Assembly: GCA_964389545.1 (NCBI GenBank)
Contig: CAYMDN010000045.1
Location: 1 to 8,633 of the forward strand
DNA from: UMGS1781 sp964389545
GTDB taxonomy: Bacteria > Bacillota > Clostridia > TANB77 > CAG-508
Length of the DNA: 8,633 nucleotides
Direction: 5' to 3'
Of the stretch, positions 1-5,788 are shown one piece after another. The notes below the pieces were generated by a model. It made no database searches, had not been told where the DNA came from, and saw only the letters and a list, made by a program, of their open reading frames with translations. The position numbers and the translations under genes are program-made. The number at the start of each line of letters is the position of its first letter. The first letter of the stretch is position 1.

Positions 1-1043
1 TAAATCATGATGAATATGGAAGAGGAAGCTTTGTAGATTTAAATAGAGCAGGAGTTCCACTAATAGAAATAGTATCAGAACCAGATTTAAGAAGTCCAGA
101 AGAAGTAGATGCTTATTTGAAAAAATTAAAATCAATACTTGAATATATAGAAGTTTCAGATTGTAAAATGCAACAAGGTTCTTTAAGAGCAGATGTCAAC
201 GTTTCTGTAAGAAAAAAAGGAGACACAAAATTAGGTACAAGAACAGAAATGAAAAATATGAACTCATTTAGATCTATAACAAGAGCAATAGAATACGAAG
301 CAGAAAGGCAAATAGAAGTGCTAGAAAATGGTGGAACTATTGAACAAGAAACTTTAAGATGGGATGAAGTATCAGGAAAAACTTTCTCAATGAGAGATAA
401 AGAAGATGCACAAGATTATAGATATTTCCCAGAGCCAGATTTAGCAGTTATACATATATCAGATAAAATGATAGAAGATATAAAAAATAGTTTACCAGAA
501 ATGCCAGAAAGTAGAAGAGAAAGATATATTAATGAATTTAAACTACCAGAATATGATAGCAACATTTTAACATCATCAAAATATTTTTCAGATTTATTTG
601 AAGGTGCAACAAAAAAATGTAATAATCCAAAAGCAGTCAGCAATTGGATTATGACAGATATTATAAAGAAGTTAAATGAAACAGAACAAGATCCAAATGA
701 AATACCATTTACAGCAGAGCAACTTGGAGAACTAGTCATTCTTATAGATAAAGGAACGATAAGTTCAAGTATTGCAAAAAAAGTATTAGATGAATTATTT
801 GAAAATCCAAGAAGTCCAGAACAAATTATAAAAGAAAAAGGATGGATTCAAATTTCTGACGAAGGAGCGATAAAAGAAGTAGTTCAAAAAATATTAGAAG
901 CCAATCCAAATTCAATATCTGATTATAAAGCAGGAAAAGACAGAGCATTAGGGTACTTAGTAGGGCAAGCAATGAAAGAAACAAAGGGAAAAGCAAACCC
1001 TCAAATGTTAAACAAAATGTTTTTAGAAGAGTTAAACAAATAA
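1..1043 (+). CDS. gatB: Asp/Glu-tRNA(Asn/Gln) amidotransferase subunit B, 3' part
   Basis: This is the C-terminal 346 residues of GatB; the 5' end lies outside the window and the reading frame is open from base 3. GatB is the kinase/transamidation subunit of cytoplasmic GatCAB. It activates Glu-tRNA(Gln) or Asp-tRNA(Asn) with ATP and uses ammonia channelled from GatA to make the amide. Visible family hallmarks are NRAGVPLIEIVSEPDLRS (about 45-98), QGSLRADVNVSVR, GTRTEMKNMNSF and DYRYFPEPDL (414-443), followed by the helical and YqeY-like tail that binds tRNA, ending KANPQMLNKMFLEELNK. A TTG at 117 could be mistaken for a start, but the conserved sequence runs straight through it. GatB is normally about 475 residues, so roughly 130 are missing upstream. 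The gene ends with TAA eight bases before a strong terminator, so it is probably the last gene of its operon (gatC-gatA-gatB is the common order). Confidence 0.97.
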   Translation, partial: NHDEYGRGSFVDLNRAGVPLIEIVSEPDLRSPEEVDAYLKKLKSILEYIEVSDCKMQQGSLRADVNVSVRKKGDTKLGTRTEMKNMNSFRSITRAIEYEAERQIEVLENGGTIEQETLRWDEVSGKTFSMRDKEDAQDYRYFPEPDLAVIHISDKMIEDIKNSLPEMPESRRERYINEFKLPEYDSNILTSSKYFSDLFEGATKKCNNPKAVSNWIMTDIIKKLNETEQDPNEIPFTAEQLGELVILIDKGTISSSIAKKVLDELFENPRSPEQIIKEKGWIQISDEGAIKEVVQKILEANPNSISDYKAGKDRALGYLVGQAMKETKGKANPQMLNKMFLEELNK

Positions 1044-1050
1044 AAGTGAG

Positions 1051-1086
1051 AACACCACCAGCAGTCTGCTGGTGGTGTTTGTTTAC
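1051..1086. terminator. Strong bidirectional hairpin terminator between gatB and the - strand 71-aa gene
   Basis: A perfect 13-bp stem joins AACACCACCAGCA (1051-1063) to TGCTGGTGGTGTT (1067-1079) across a three-base loop (GTC). On the + strand it is followed by a T-rich TGTTT tract, so it fits a Rho-independent terminator for gatB. Read on the - strand it is followed by CTCACTTTTATTTG, so it can also stop the convergent 71-residue gene. It is the most GC-rich hairpin in the window. Confidence 0.88.
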
Positions 1087-1124
1087 CTTCGCAATTTTCA
1101 TGCGGTTTCATGAGCTACGCGGAA

Positions 1125-1340
1125 TTATTTGGTTGAAGGTTGGCCATCATGAGGATCATAAATTAGGTCATCCAAATCGGTGCACTGGGCGATTACACGA
1201 CGGGCAATGTCCATGGAAGGACCTCCAACGTCATGAGGCTGTTTGGATGCATCAATATGGAGCTCGCCCTTTTCACAAAGGCGATTAATCCTCTTGGCAC
1301 ATTCATTCCGAAATCCGCAGTGATCACATTTTTGAAACAT
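1125..1340 (-). CDS. Small cysteine-containing protein (71 aa), possible metal-binding, unrecognised
   Basis: I do not recognise this family. The 71 residues open with MFQKCDHCGFRNECAKR. Cysteines at 5, 8, 14 and 22 (CxxC, then C, then C) could hold zinc or an iron-sulfur cluster, and a fifth is at 53; the rest is hydrophilic, with no signal peptide or membrane helix. It looks genuinely expressed: AGGAGG lies eight bases before the ATG, with an extended -10 promoter upstream (1371-1400). It converges on gatB and shares its terminator. Base composition is odd: 100 of the 220 bases in 1121-1340 are G or C (45%), against roughly a quarter in neighbouring genes. Its codons (CGC, CGT, CGG, CTC, GCC, ACC) contrast with the AGA/TTA/GCA use around it, which suggests horizontal acquisition. 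The metal-binding role is inferred from cysteine spacing only. The opposite-strand reading frame lacks a ribosome-binding site and is taken as a shadow. Confidence 0.72.
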   Translation of the reverse strand: MFQKCDHCGFRNECAKRINRLCEKGELHIDASKQPHDVGGPSMDIARRVIAQCTDLDDLIYDPHDGQPSTK

Positions 1341-1370
1341 ACAGTAAACCTCCTATTGTGTGATACTATG

Positions 1371-1400
1371 ATTATAGCATGGTGTAAAAAAAGTATGCAA
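1371..1400 (-). promoter_or_regulatory. Extended -10 promoter for the 71-aa cysteine gene
   Basis: Read on the - strand there is a perfect TATAAT (1376-1371) preceded by TGC, giving the extended -10 form TGnTATAAT. A weak -35 (TTGCAT, 1400-1395) lies 18 bases upstream. The promoter sits just beyond the end of the upstream 81-residue gene (stop at 1403-1405), so the small cysteine gene can be transcribed on its own. The Shine-Dalgarno AGGAGG follows about 15 bases after the -10. Confidence 0.65.
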
Positions 1401-1402
1401 AT

Positions 1403-1648
1403 TTATCGCCCTTTTTTAACCTGGTCAAGAACAAATCCACAACAAAAGAATGCAGAAAACATAGTTACGGCAAGCTTTACAACCAATATACCAATCTTAA
1501 AAAAAATTTGAGAAATTGGATTGTAAGTATATAATAATAAAATATATGTACCAACTATTGCTGTAATTAAAGATAATCTAAATCCCCTTTTCATAACTTT
1601 CAAAATATTAATATCTATACTTTTAATTTCTTTAATAAAATTCATCAT
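1403..1648 (-). CDS. Small two-helix membrane protein (81 aa), conserved hypothetical
   Basis: A charged N-terminal stretch (about residues 1-21, MMNFIKEIKSIDINILK...) is followed by two hydrophobic segments, about residues 24-43 and 48-73. A short basic tail ends QVKKGR. It has no cleavable signal peptide, so an integral membrane hairpin is expected. The start is supported by AGGAGGA (1661-1655) six bases before the ATG; a second ATG follows directly, so the first residue is uncertain by one. From memory, small proteins opening with a similar N-terminal IKEI-IDINILK pattern followed by two helices recur in clostridial genomes as hypothetical proteins, but no function is known to me. Its AT-rich codon use matches the housekeeping genes, unlike the GC-rich gene downstream of it on the same strand. 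Confidence 0.75.
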   Translation of the reverse strand: MMNFIKEIKSIDINILKVMKRGFRLSLITAIVGTYILLLYTYNPISQIFFKIGILVVKLAVTMFSAFFCCGFVLDQVKKGR

Positions 1649-1669
1649 TAGTAATCCTCCTATAAAATA

Positions 1670-1698
1670 ATGTTAACATAAATAAAACTCATAATCAA
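1670..1698 (-). promoter_or_regulatory. Candidate promoter for the 81-aa membrane protein
   Basis: On the - strand, TTGATT (1698-1693) and TAACAT (1675-1670) are separated by 17 bases, and TGT directly precedes the -10, giving an extended -10 context. Both hexamers match the sigma-A consensus at four of six positions. The distance to the gene is short but allows a leader carrying the AGGAGGA site. Confidence 0.4.
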
Positions 1699-1858
1699 AG
1701 GTAATTTCTGTCATAAATATTTATTTTATATGATATATAATGACATCTTGTTAAAGAAACTTAAATTATCATTTAGCTTTTTATAAATGCTATTTGAGGC
1801 TTTATTGATGAAAATAAAAAAATACAATCATTGAAACACTTGAAAATACAGCAATGTT

Positions 1859-1889
1859 AATTTAAGTTGCGAATATTCAAACTTAAATT
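1859..1889. repeat. Inverted repeat upstream of the ABC transporter promoter, possible operator
   Basis: AATTTAAGTT (1859-1868) and AACTTAAATT (1880-1889) are perfect ten-base inverted arms around an 11-base spacer that itself contains the palindrome GAATATTC. It lies 25 bases upstream of the TATAAT at 1915. A third copy of the right arm occurs at 1758-1767. A second, overlapping pair (AGTTGC 1865-1870 with GCAACT 1898-1903) would compete with it. Binding by a dimeric regulator is an inference; the DNA is AT-rich, so some of this symmetry may be chance. Confidence 0.4.
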
Positions 1890-1891
1890 GA

Positions 1892-1920
1892 TAGAAAGCA
1901 ACTAAAAAAACGGGTATAAT
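1892..1920 (+). promoter_or_regulatory. Candidate promoter of the ABC transporter operon
   Basis: A consensus TATAAT lies at 1915-1920. The best -35 at normal 17-base spacing is TAGAAA (1892-1897, four of six). A better hexamer, TTGATA (1888-1893), sits 21 bases away, which is too far for unaided sigma-A. The predicted leader is about 60 bases and ends in AAGGAG (1975-1980), six bases before the permease ATG. Confidence 0.45.
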
Positions 1921-1986
1921 TTCAAGCAGATGAATGGAGAAAAAAACTAGTCTAACAATAAATTATAATTTGATAAGGAGAGCAGA

Positions 1987-4443
1987 ATGAGTATTTTAAT
2001 AAAACATATTTTAAGAAATATTAAAGAAAATATAGGAAGAAGTATTTTAATTATACTAGCATTAACAATTGCTACAACTGTTTTAATCCTAAATATAACA
2101 TTACCAAATGAATTAGTATTGAAAATTGAAGAAACTTTGCGAAGTATATATGGAAAAACAGATATTTCAATTTCTACAGTAGAACCATTTAGCGTAGAAG
2201 ATATAAATCTAGGTGATGAAAAACTTGAATTTGTTGGATATTCAGAAATAGAAATGGAATCTGAAAAAAAAGAAACTACTCTTATTATGGGAATAAATAT
2301 AGAAAATGCTATAAAATTAAATTTGTTAGGAGAAGATGTACCGATATTAAATGATAATGAAGTAGTTATTAGTAAAAAGGTAGCAGAAAAATCAGGATAT
2401 AAGCAAGATGATATAATTAAACTAAAATATGAAGGTTCGGAATATGAATTAAGAGTTGTAAAAATTGTGAATAAAAAAGGACTTACATCTATAGATATAG
2501 AAAATGATTTATTCATTTCAAATATAAGCACTGTAAATGAAATAAAAAAAATAGATAGTGATAGATATGATGGTTTGTATTTAGATGTAGACGATAATGA
2601 TAAAATAAGCTTTGTAAAAGATTATTTAAAAGAAAACAATGATAACTATATAATAGAAAGATTAGTTGATGAAGAAGCAATTAGAGAAGAACTTTCTATG
2701 ATTAATTATATAATGATATTAATATTCGCTATGGCAACAATCATGATTTATTTTGTTATAAGCTCTTTAAATAAAATTATAATAGCAGAAAGAATTCCTG
2801 TAATTGGAACGTTTAGAAGTGTTGGTGCAACCAAAGGAAAAATGAATTTTATTTTAGTATTAGAAAACTCAATTTATGGGCTAATATCAGGAATAATTGG
2901 TAGTATATTAGGTAACATCTTAAATAGTAAGACAGCAAGTTTATTTATAACTACAAATGGAGTAGAACTTACAAATAAAACAACAAAAATGACATTAGGA
3001 ATAATGCTTATAGGAATTATTTTTGCAGTAGTTTTACAAATTATTATATCAATTAAAGAAATATTAAAAGCCAATAAACAGCCTATAAAAGATATTATTT
3101 TTAATACACAAAATTCTAGATATAAAATAAGAAATTTCAGAACTATTTTTGGCTTCATAATGATTATTTTAGCTTTTTCTTTAAACTATTTAAACAATAA
3201 AACTCAAATAGTTTTAACTATACTATCTTTATTATTATTTATAGTTGGAATTGCTAATATTGTACCTATACTAATGCAAATGTTGTCTAAAATATTACAT
3301 ACTGTTTTCAAAAAAATAGGAATTCCTACAGCAATAATTGCGAGTAAAAATATAGGTTATAATAAAATGCTTATTTCTTCATCAAGGTTGATAGTCGTTG
3401 CACTATCGTTGATGATTACTATAATTACAGTTTCAAGTTCCTGTACGGAATTGTTTAACGCTTTTAGGCTTGTTACTCAAGATTATGATATTGTCATACA
3501 AAATGTAAGTAAAACATCTGAAAAATATAATGAATTGATAAACATAGATGGAGTTGAAAAAGTAGATTACTTAAATGTTTTCTTTGATGAAAAACCAACA
3601 TATAATGGTAAAACTTTTACGGAATCTCCTATGATATTAGGTGAATCAGAAGAAGTAGCGTATATAAAAGACTTTGATTATAAAATTAGTGATTTAAAAT
3701 ATAATGAAGTATTAATTGATGAAAAATATGCTGAAAAGAACGAAATAAATATAGGAGATACTCTAAAAATAAAATTTGATACCATAAATAAAGAACTTGA
3801 GTACAAAGTTATGGGATTTGTTAATACAACATATTTTTCTACTTCAAGAAATGTTATAATAGTTAATCTACAAAATTGTTTAGATAATTTAACGGATATT
3901 CCATTCCAGGTGCATTTGAAATGTAGTGATAATGCAGATTTGGAGAAAATAAAGAAAATAGCAAAAGATGAGATAAAAGAAGTAGGAATAAGAATCCAAA
4001 CTGTTGATGAGTATATAAGTGAACAAGAAGAACAAGTAAATTCTATAATAGGTATGTTTTATATAATACTAGGCTTAGCAGTTATATTATCATTTATAGG
4101 AATAGTTAATAATCAGGTAATAGGATTTATGCAGAGAAGAAAAGAATTGGCTATTCTAAACTCAACATGTATGAGCAGAAATCAAATAAAGCAAATGATG
4201 ATTTTTGAAACGATATTGTCAAATTTGATTTCATGTAGCTTAGCAGTATTGGTAGGATTTTTATCGACAGGAATTATAGATAAGTTTATGCAAGGACTAT
4301 CTTTATATGTTGAAATATCATTTAACTTGATTTTTACATTAAAATTTATCGGAATAATTTATATAATTTTATTATTAACATTAATTATTCCAATAAGAAG
4401 ATTAAGAAAAATGAATATTGTGAACGAAATAAAATATGAATAG
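1987..4443 (+). CDS. ABC transporter permease, duplicated FtsX-like (MacB/LolC type), 818 aa
   Basis: This is the membrane subunit of an ABC exporter with a tandem FtsX layout. The first unit has a membrane helix at about residues 17-38, an extracellular domain at about 40-236 and helices at about 238-259, 285-309 and 335-360. Two linking helices follow (about 382-402 and 406-434). The second unit has a helix at about 463-486, an extracellular domain at about 490-683 and helices at about 685-708, 740-765 and 782-805, for ten in all. The cytoplasmic loop after each first helix of a triplet carries the family's coupling motif, ERIPVIGTFRSVGATKGKM in the first and RRKELAILNSTCMSRNQIK in the second, where the ATPase should dock. 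AAGGAG precedes the ATG by six bases. Relatives move lipoproteins, antimicrobial peptides or lipids, or act mechanically on extracellular partners. The substrate cannot be read from the sequence, and no sensor kinase or regulator gene is adjacent. Confidence 0.93.
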   Translation: MSILIKHILRNIKENIGRSILIILALTIATTVLILNITLPNELVLKIEETLRSIYGKTDISISTVEPFSVEDINLGDEKLEFVGYSEIEMESEKKETTLIMGINIENAIKLNLLGEDVPILNDNEVVISKKVAEKSGYKQDDIIKLKYEGSEYELRVVKIVNKKGLTSIDIENDLFISNISTVNEIKKIDSDRYDGLYLDVDDNDKISFVKDYLKENNDNYIIERLVDEEAIREELSMINYIMILIFAMATIMIYFVISSLNKIIIAERIPVIGTFRSVGATKGKMNFILVLENSIYGLISGIIGSILGNILNSKTASLFITTNGVELTNKTTKMTLGIMLIGIIFAVVLQIIISIKEILKANKQPIKDIIFNTQNSRYKIRNFRTIFGFIMIILAFSLNYLNNKTQIVLTILSLLLFIVGIANIVPILMQMLSKILHTVFKKIGIPTAIIASKNIGYNKMLISSSRLIVVALSLMITIITVSSSCTELFNAFRLVTQDYDIVIQNVSKTSEKYNELINIDGVEKVDYLNVFFDEKPTYNGKTFTESPMILGESEEVAYIKDFDYKISDLKYNEVLIDEKYAEKNEINIGDTLKIKFDTINKELEYKVMGFVNTTYFSTSRNVIIVNLQNCLDNLTDIPFQVHLKCSDNADLEKIKKIAKDEIKEVGIRIQTVDEYISEQEEQVNSIIGMFYIILGLAVILSFIGIVNNQVIGFMQRRKELAILNSTCMSRNQIKQMMIFETILSNLISCSLAVLVGFLSTGIIDKFMQGLSLYVEISFNLIFTLKFIGIIYIILLLTLIIPIRRLRKMNIVNEIKYE

Positions 4444-4453
4444 GAGATAAGAA

Positions 4454-5122
4454 ATGAGTATTATAGAATTAAATAAAGTGAGTAAAATTTTTGGAAATAA
4501 AGATAGAGAAACTAAGGTGTTGGATAATATCTCTTTACAAGTAGAAAAAGGTGAATTTGTTTCTTTGATGGGAGCTTCTGGTAGTGGAAAGTCAACACTA
4601 TTATATTTAATTGGTGGTTTAGATAATCCAACAGATGGAGAAATCTATATTAATGGTAAAGATGTTAATAAAATGAAAGAAAAAGAATTAGCAAAATTAA
4701 GAAGAAAAGATATAGGATTTGTATTTCAATTTTATAATTTAGTACAAAATTTAACTGTTGAAGAAAATATAATGTTACCTGTTATAATGGATGGAAAAAA
4801 AGAAAAAGATTATAAAGAAAGATTAAATAAAATATTAAGCATTATAGGTTTAGAGGATAAAAGAAAAAGCTTACCTAGAGAATTATCAGGAGGACAACAG
4901 CAAAGAGTGTCTATTGCAAGAGCAATAATATTAAATCCTTCAATAATACTTGCAGATGAACCTATTGGAAATTTAGATTCAAAATCTGGAGAAGAAGTTA
5001 TGAAATTATTTAAACAAATAAATGAAGAAGAAAAAATAACGATTTTACAAGTAACTCATTCAGAGTCTGCTGCCCAATATGGGAACAAATTAATTAGGCT
5101 AAAGGATGGGAAAATAATTTAA
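4454..5122 (+). CDS. ABC transporter ATP-binding protein (MacB/LolD type), 222 aa
   Basis: This is the cytoplasmic ATPase partner of the preceding permease. All nucleotide-binding motifs are intact: Walker A GASGSGKST (40-48), Q-loop glutamine 92 in FVFQFYNL, signature LSGGQQQR (144-151), Walker B IILADE (164-169) with catalytic Glu169, D-loop GNLD (172-175) and switch His202 in THS. The FQFYNL...LTVEEN stretch is typical of the MacB/LolD/FtsE group rather than of importers. Its length is normal for the family. AGGAG (4442-4446) overlaps the permease stop codon and lies seven bases before the ATG, so the two genes are very likely translated from one mRNA. The order permease then ATPase is the less usual arrangement for this group. 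No clear terminator follows. Confidence 0.95.
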   Translation: MSIIELNKVSKIFGNKDRETKVLDNISLQVEKGEFVSLMGASGSGKSTLLYLIGGLDNPTDGEIYINGKDVNKMKEKELAKLRRKDIGFVFQFYNLVQNLTVEENIMLPVIMDGKKEKDYKERLNKILSIIGLEDKRKSLPRELSGGQQQRVSIARAIILNPSIILADEPIGNLDSKSGEEVMKLFKQINEEEKITILQVTHSESAAQYGNKLIRLKDGKII

Positions 5123-5130
5123 TATATATA

Positions 5131-5223
5131 GTTTATTTCTGTGATAAGAGATTTTATAGAGGAATAATGCTTAAAGGAACAGTAGAAGTTTTAGAAGATA
5201 AAGAATCAAAAGAAATCAACTAA
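5131..5223 (+). pseudogene. Remnant resembling a pyridoxamine-5'-phosphate-oxidase-like flavoprotein
   Basis: The frame reading VYFCDKRFYRGIMLKGT, then VEVLEDKESKEIN and TAA, resembles from memory the middle of the PNPOx-like FMN-binding family, where a strand of the split barrel reads approximately YFYDKRFFRGVML-GTMEVL-D and continues IWREGDTMYY. Neither the N-terminal FMN-binding part nor the C-terminal half can be found nearby in any + strand frame. The piece is therefore a truncated relic rather than a gene. An internal ATG (5167) preceded by AGAGG could in principle yield an 18-residue peptide, but this is probably accidental. The identification rests on about 30 residues. Confidence 0.45.
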
Positions 5224-5257
5224 AATACTAAAAAGCTAATTACAAAGTTTTGTTAAT

Positions 5258-5285
5258 TTGATGGACTTTTTAGGCTTTATATGAT
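5258..5285 (+). promoter_or_regulatory. Promoter-like element upstream of the palindrome
   Basis: TTGATG (5258-5263, four of six) and TATGAT (5280-5285, five of six) are separated by 16 bases. A transcript would begin at about 5292, a few bases before the long imperfect palindrome at 5297-5376. The surrounding DNA is AT-rich, so chance matches are common. Confidence 0.35.
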
Positions 5286-5296
5286 AAAATATATAA

Positions 5297-5376
5297 AATA
5301 ACGACCTTTGTGTTATTTGTAAAAATCACAAGCCACCACAAGGTGATTGGATCAAATAAACCCAAAAGGTCTTATT
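5297..5376. repeat. 80-base imperfect palindrome / possible structured RNA leader
   Basis: Four nested complementary blocks share one centre: AATAA (5297-5301) with TTATT (5372-5376); GACCTTT (5303-5309) with AAAGGTC (5365-5371); TTATTTG (5313-5319) with CAAATAA (5353-5359); and AATCAC (5324-5329) with GTGATT (5343-5348). That makes 25 pairs interrupted by a bulge and two internal loops around a 13-base terminal loop. As RNA it would form one long hairpin. It follows a promoter-like sequence, and its right arm contains AAAAGG (5364-5369), the only plausible ribosome-binding site for the next ORF. It could be a cis-regulatory leader, a small RNA or a palindromic mobile relic; the sequence alone does not decide. 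I could not match it to a known riboswitch, an integron attC site or an IS end. Confidence 0.5.
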
Positions 5377-5378
5377 CT

Positions 5379-5741
5379 TTGATATGTAATAATAGTAAAA
5401 TCAAGATTATAAAGGTAGGAAGCTATATTAACATATTAGATAAACTTGGATTTGATTTTTCAACGCTAAGTCCCGAAGATAGAGCAGTTTTTAAAGGACT
5501 TATAACCGAATATTCAAAAGATATAGCAAGATTTAATGAACCTGAGGTACAAAAATATTTTTCAGAGCTATACTCAAAAAGAAGTCTATATTTTCCTGAT
5601 GAAGATAAGAACGAAGCACTAGAGGGATTCATAAGATATGATATTATAGAATATCTAAAAAGCCCAGAACTTAAACAAATAATAGAAGGTAAATACCCAG
5701 GAACAGTAAAAGTAATAGATACAGAAGAGCAAGAGAGATAA
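5379..5741 (+). CDS. Unrecognised acidic protein or gene fragment (about 120 aa), uncertain start
   Basis: I do not recognise this ORF. Its last 100 residues look like real protein (charged, helical and soluble, e.g. LSPEDRAVFKGLITEYSKD and DEDKNEALEGFIRYDIIEYL), ending EEQER and TAA. It has no membrane helix, signal peptide or cysteine cluster. The frame contains no ATG at all. Possible starts are TTG at 5379, nine bases after AAAAGG, or GTG at 5310, which lacks a ribosome-binding site and lies inside the palindrome. The first residues from the GTG (rich in S, K, H) look non-coding, so TTG is preferred. The missing ATG and the remnant upstream make it equally possible that this is the C-terminal piece of a broken gene. 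The gap to the HAD gene is 47 bases, so co-transcription is possible. Confidence 0.45.
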   Translation: MICNNSKIKIIKVGSYINILDKLGFDFSTLSPEDRAVFKGLITEYSKDIARFNEPEVQKYFSELYSKRSLYFPDEDKNEALEGFIRYDIIEYLKSPELKQIIEGKYPGTVKVIDTEEQER

Positions 5742-5778
5742 TAGGCTTTTTACATAAAAGAAAGATATATACTATTAT

Positions 5779-5783
5779 GGAGG
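5779..5783 (+). promoter_or_regulatory. Shine-Dalgarno that decides the HAD start
   Basis: GGAGG lies five bases before ATG 5789 but overlaps an earlier in-frame ATG at 5777 that has no good site of its own. Initiation at 5789 is therefore favoured. Confidence 0.75.
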
Positions 5784-5788
5784 AAAAC

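Larger units (their letters stand above)
1649..1986. other. Divergent intergenic region, 338 bases
   Basis: This separates the - strand 81-residue gene from the + strand ABC transporter operon. It holds a candidate promoter for each side, Shine-Dalgarno sites at both ends and three copies (one inverted) of the ten-base word AACTTAAATT (1758-1767, 1859-1868 inverted, 1880-1889). No credible gene is present. The longest candidate, a 15-codon ATG frame at 1787, has no ribosome-binding site. Confidence 0.6.

Noticed and set aside
1046..1288. 80-residue + strand frame opposite the cysteine gene
   Set aside because: It starts inside the gatB terminator without a ribosome-binding site; the - strand frame has a promoter, AGGAGG and motif, so this is its shadow.
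1787..1834. 15-codon ATG frame before the ABC transporter, as a possible leader peptide
   Set aside because: It has no Shine-Dalgarno, lies upstream of the predicted promoter, and the frame is broken by several stops.
1947..2531. 194-residue frame on the - strand under the permease start
   Set aside because: It is the antisense shadow of the permease, serine/isoleucine/phenylalanine-rich with no ribosome-binding site.
5228..5278. CTAAAAAG (5228-5235) with CTTTTTAG (5266-5273) as a terminator of the exporter operon
   Set aside because: The stem is weak, with a 30-base loop and no T-tract after it; it overlaps the promoter-like element and is probably chance.
5297..5376. Integron attC site or IS200/IS605 end
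   Set aside because: The ends lack the RYYYAAC/GTTRRRY pattern, and no transposase or integrase sequence lies nearby.
5749..5773. TTTACA...TATACT as a promoter of the HAD gene
   Set aside because: Spacing is only 13 bases; co-transcription with the preceding ORF is at least as likely.
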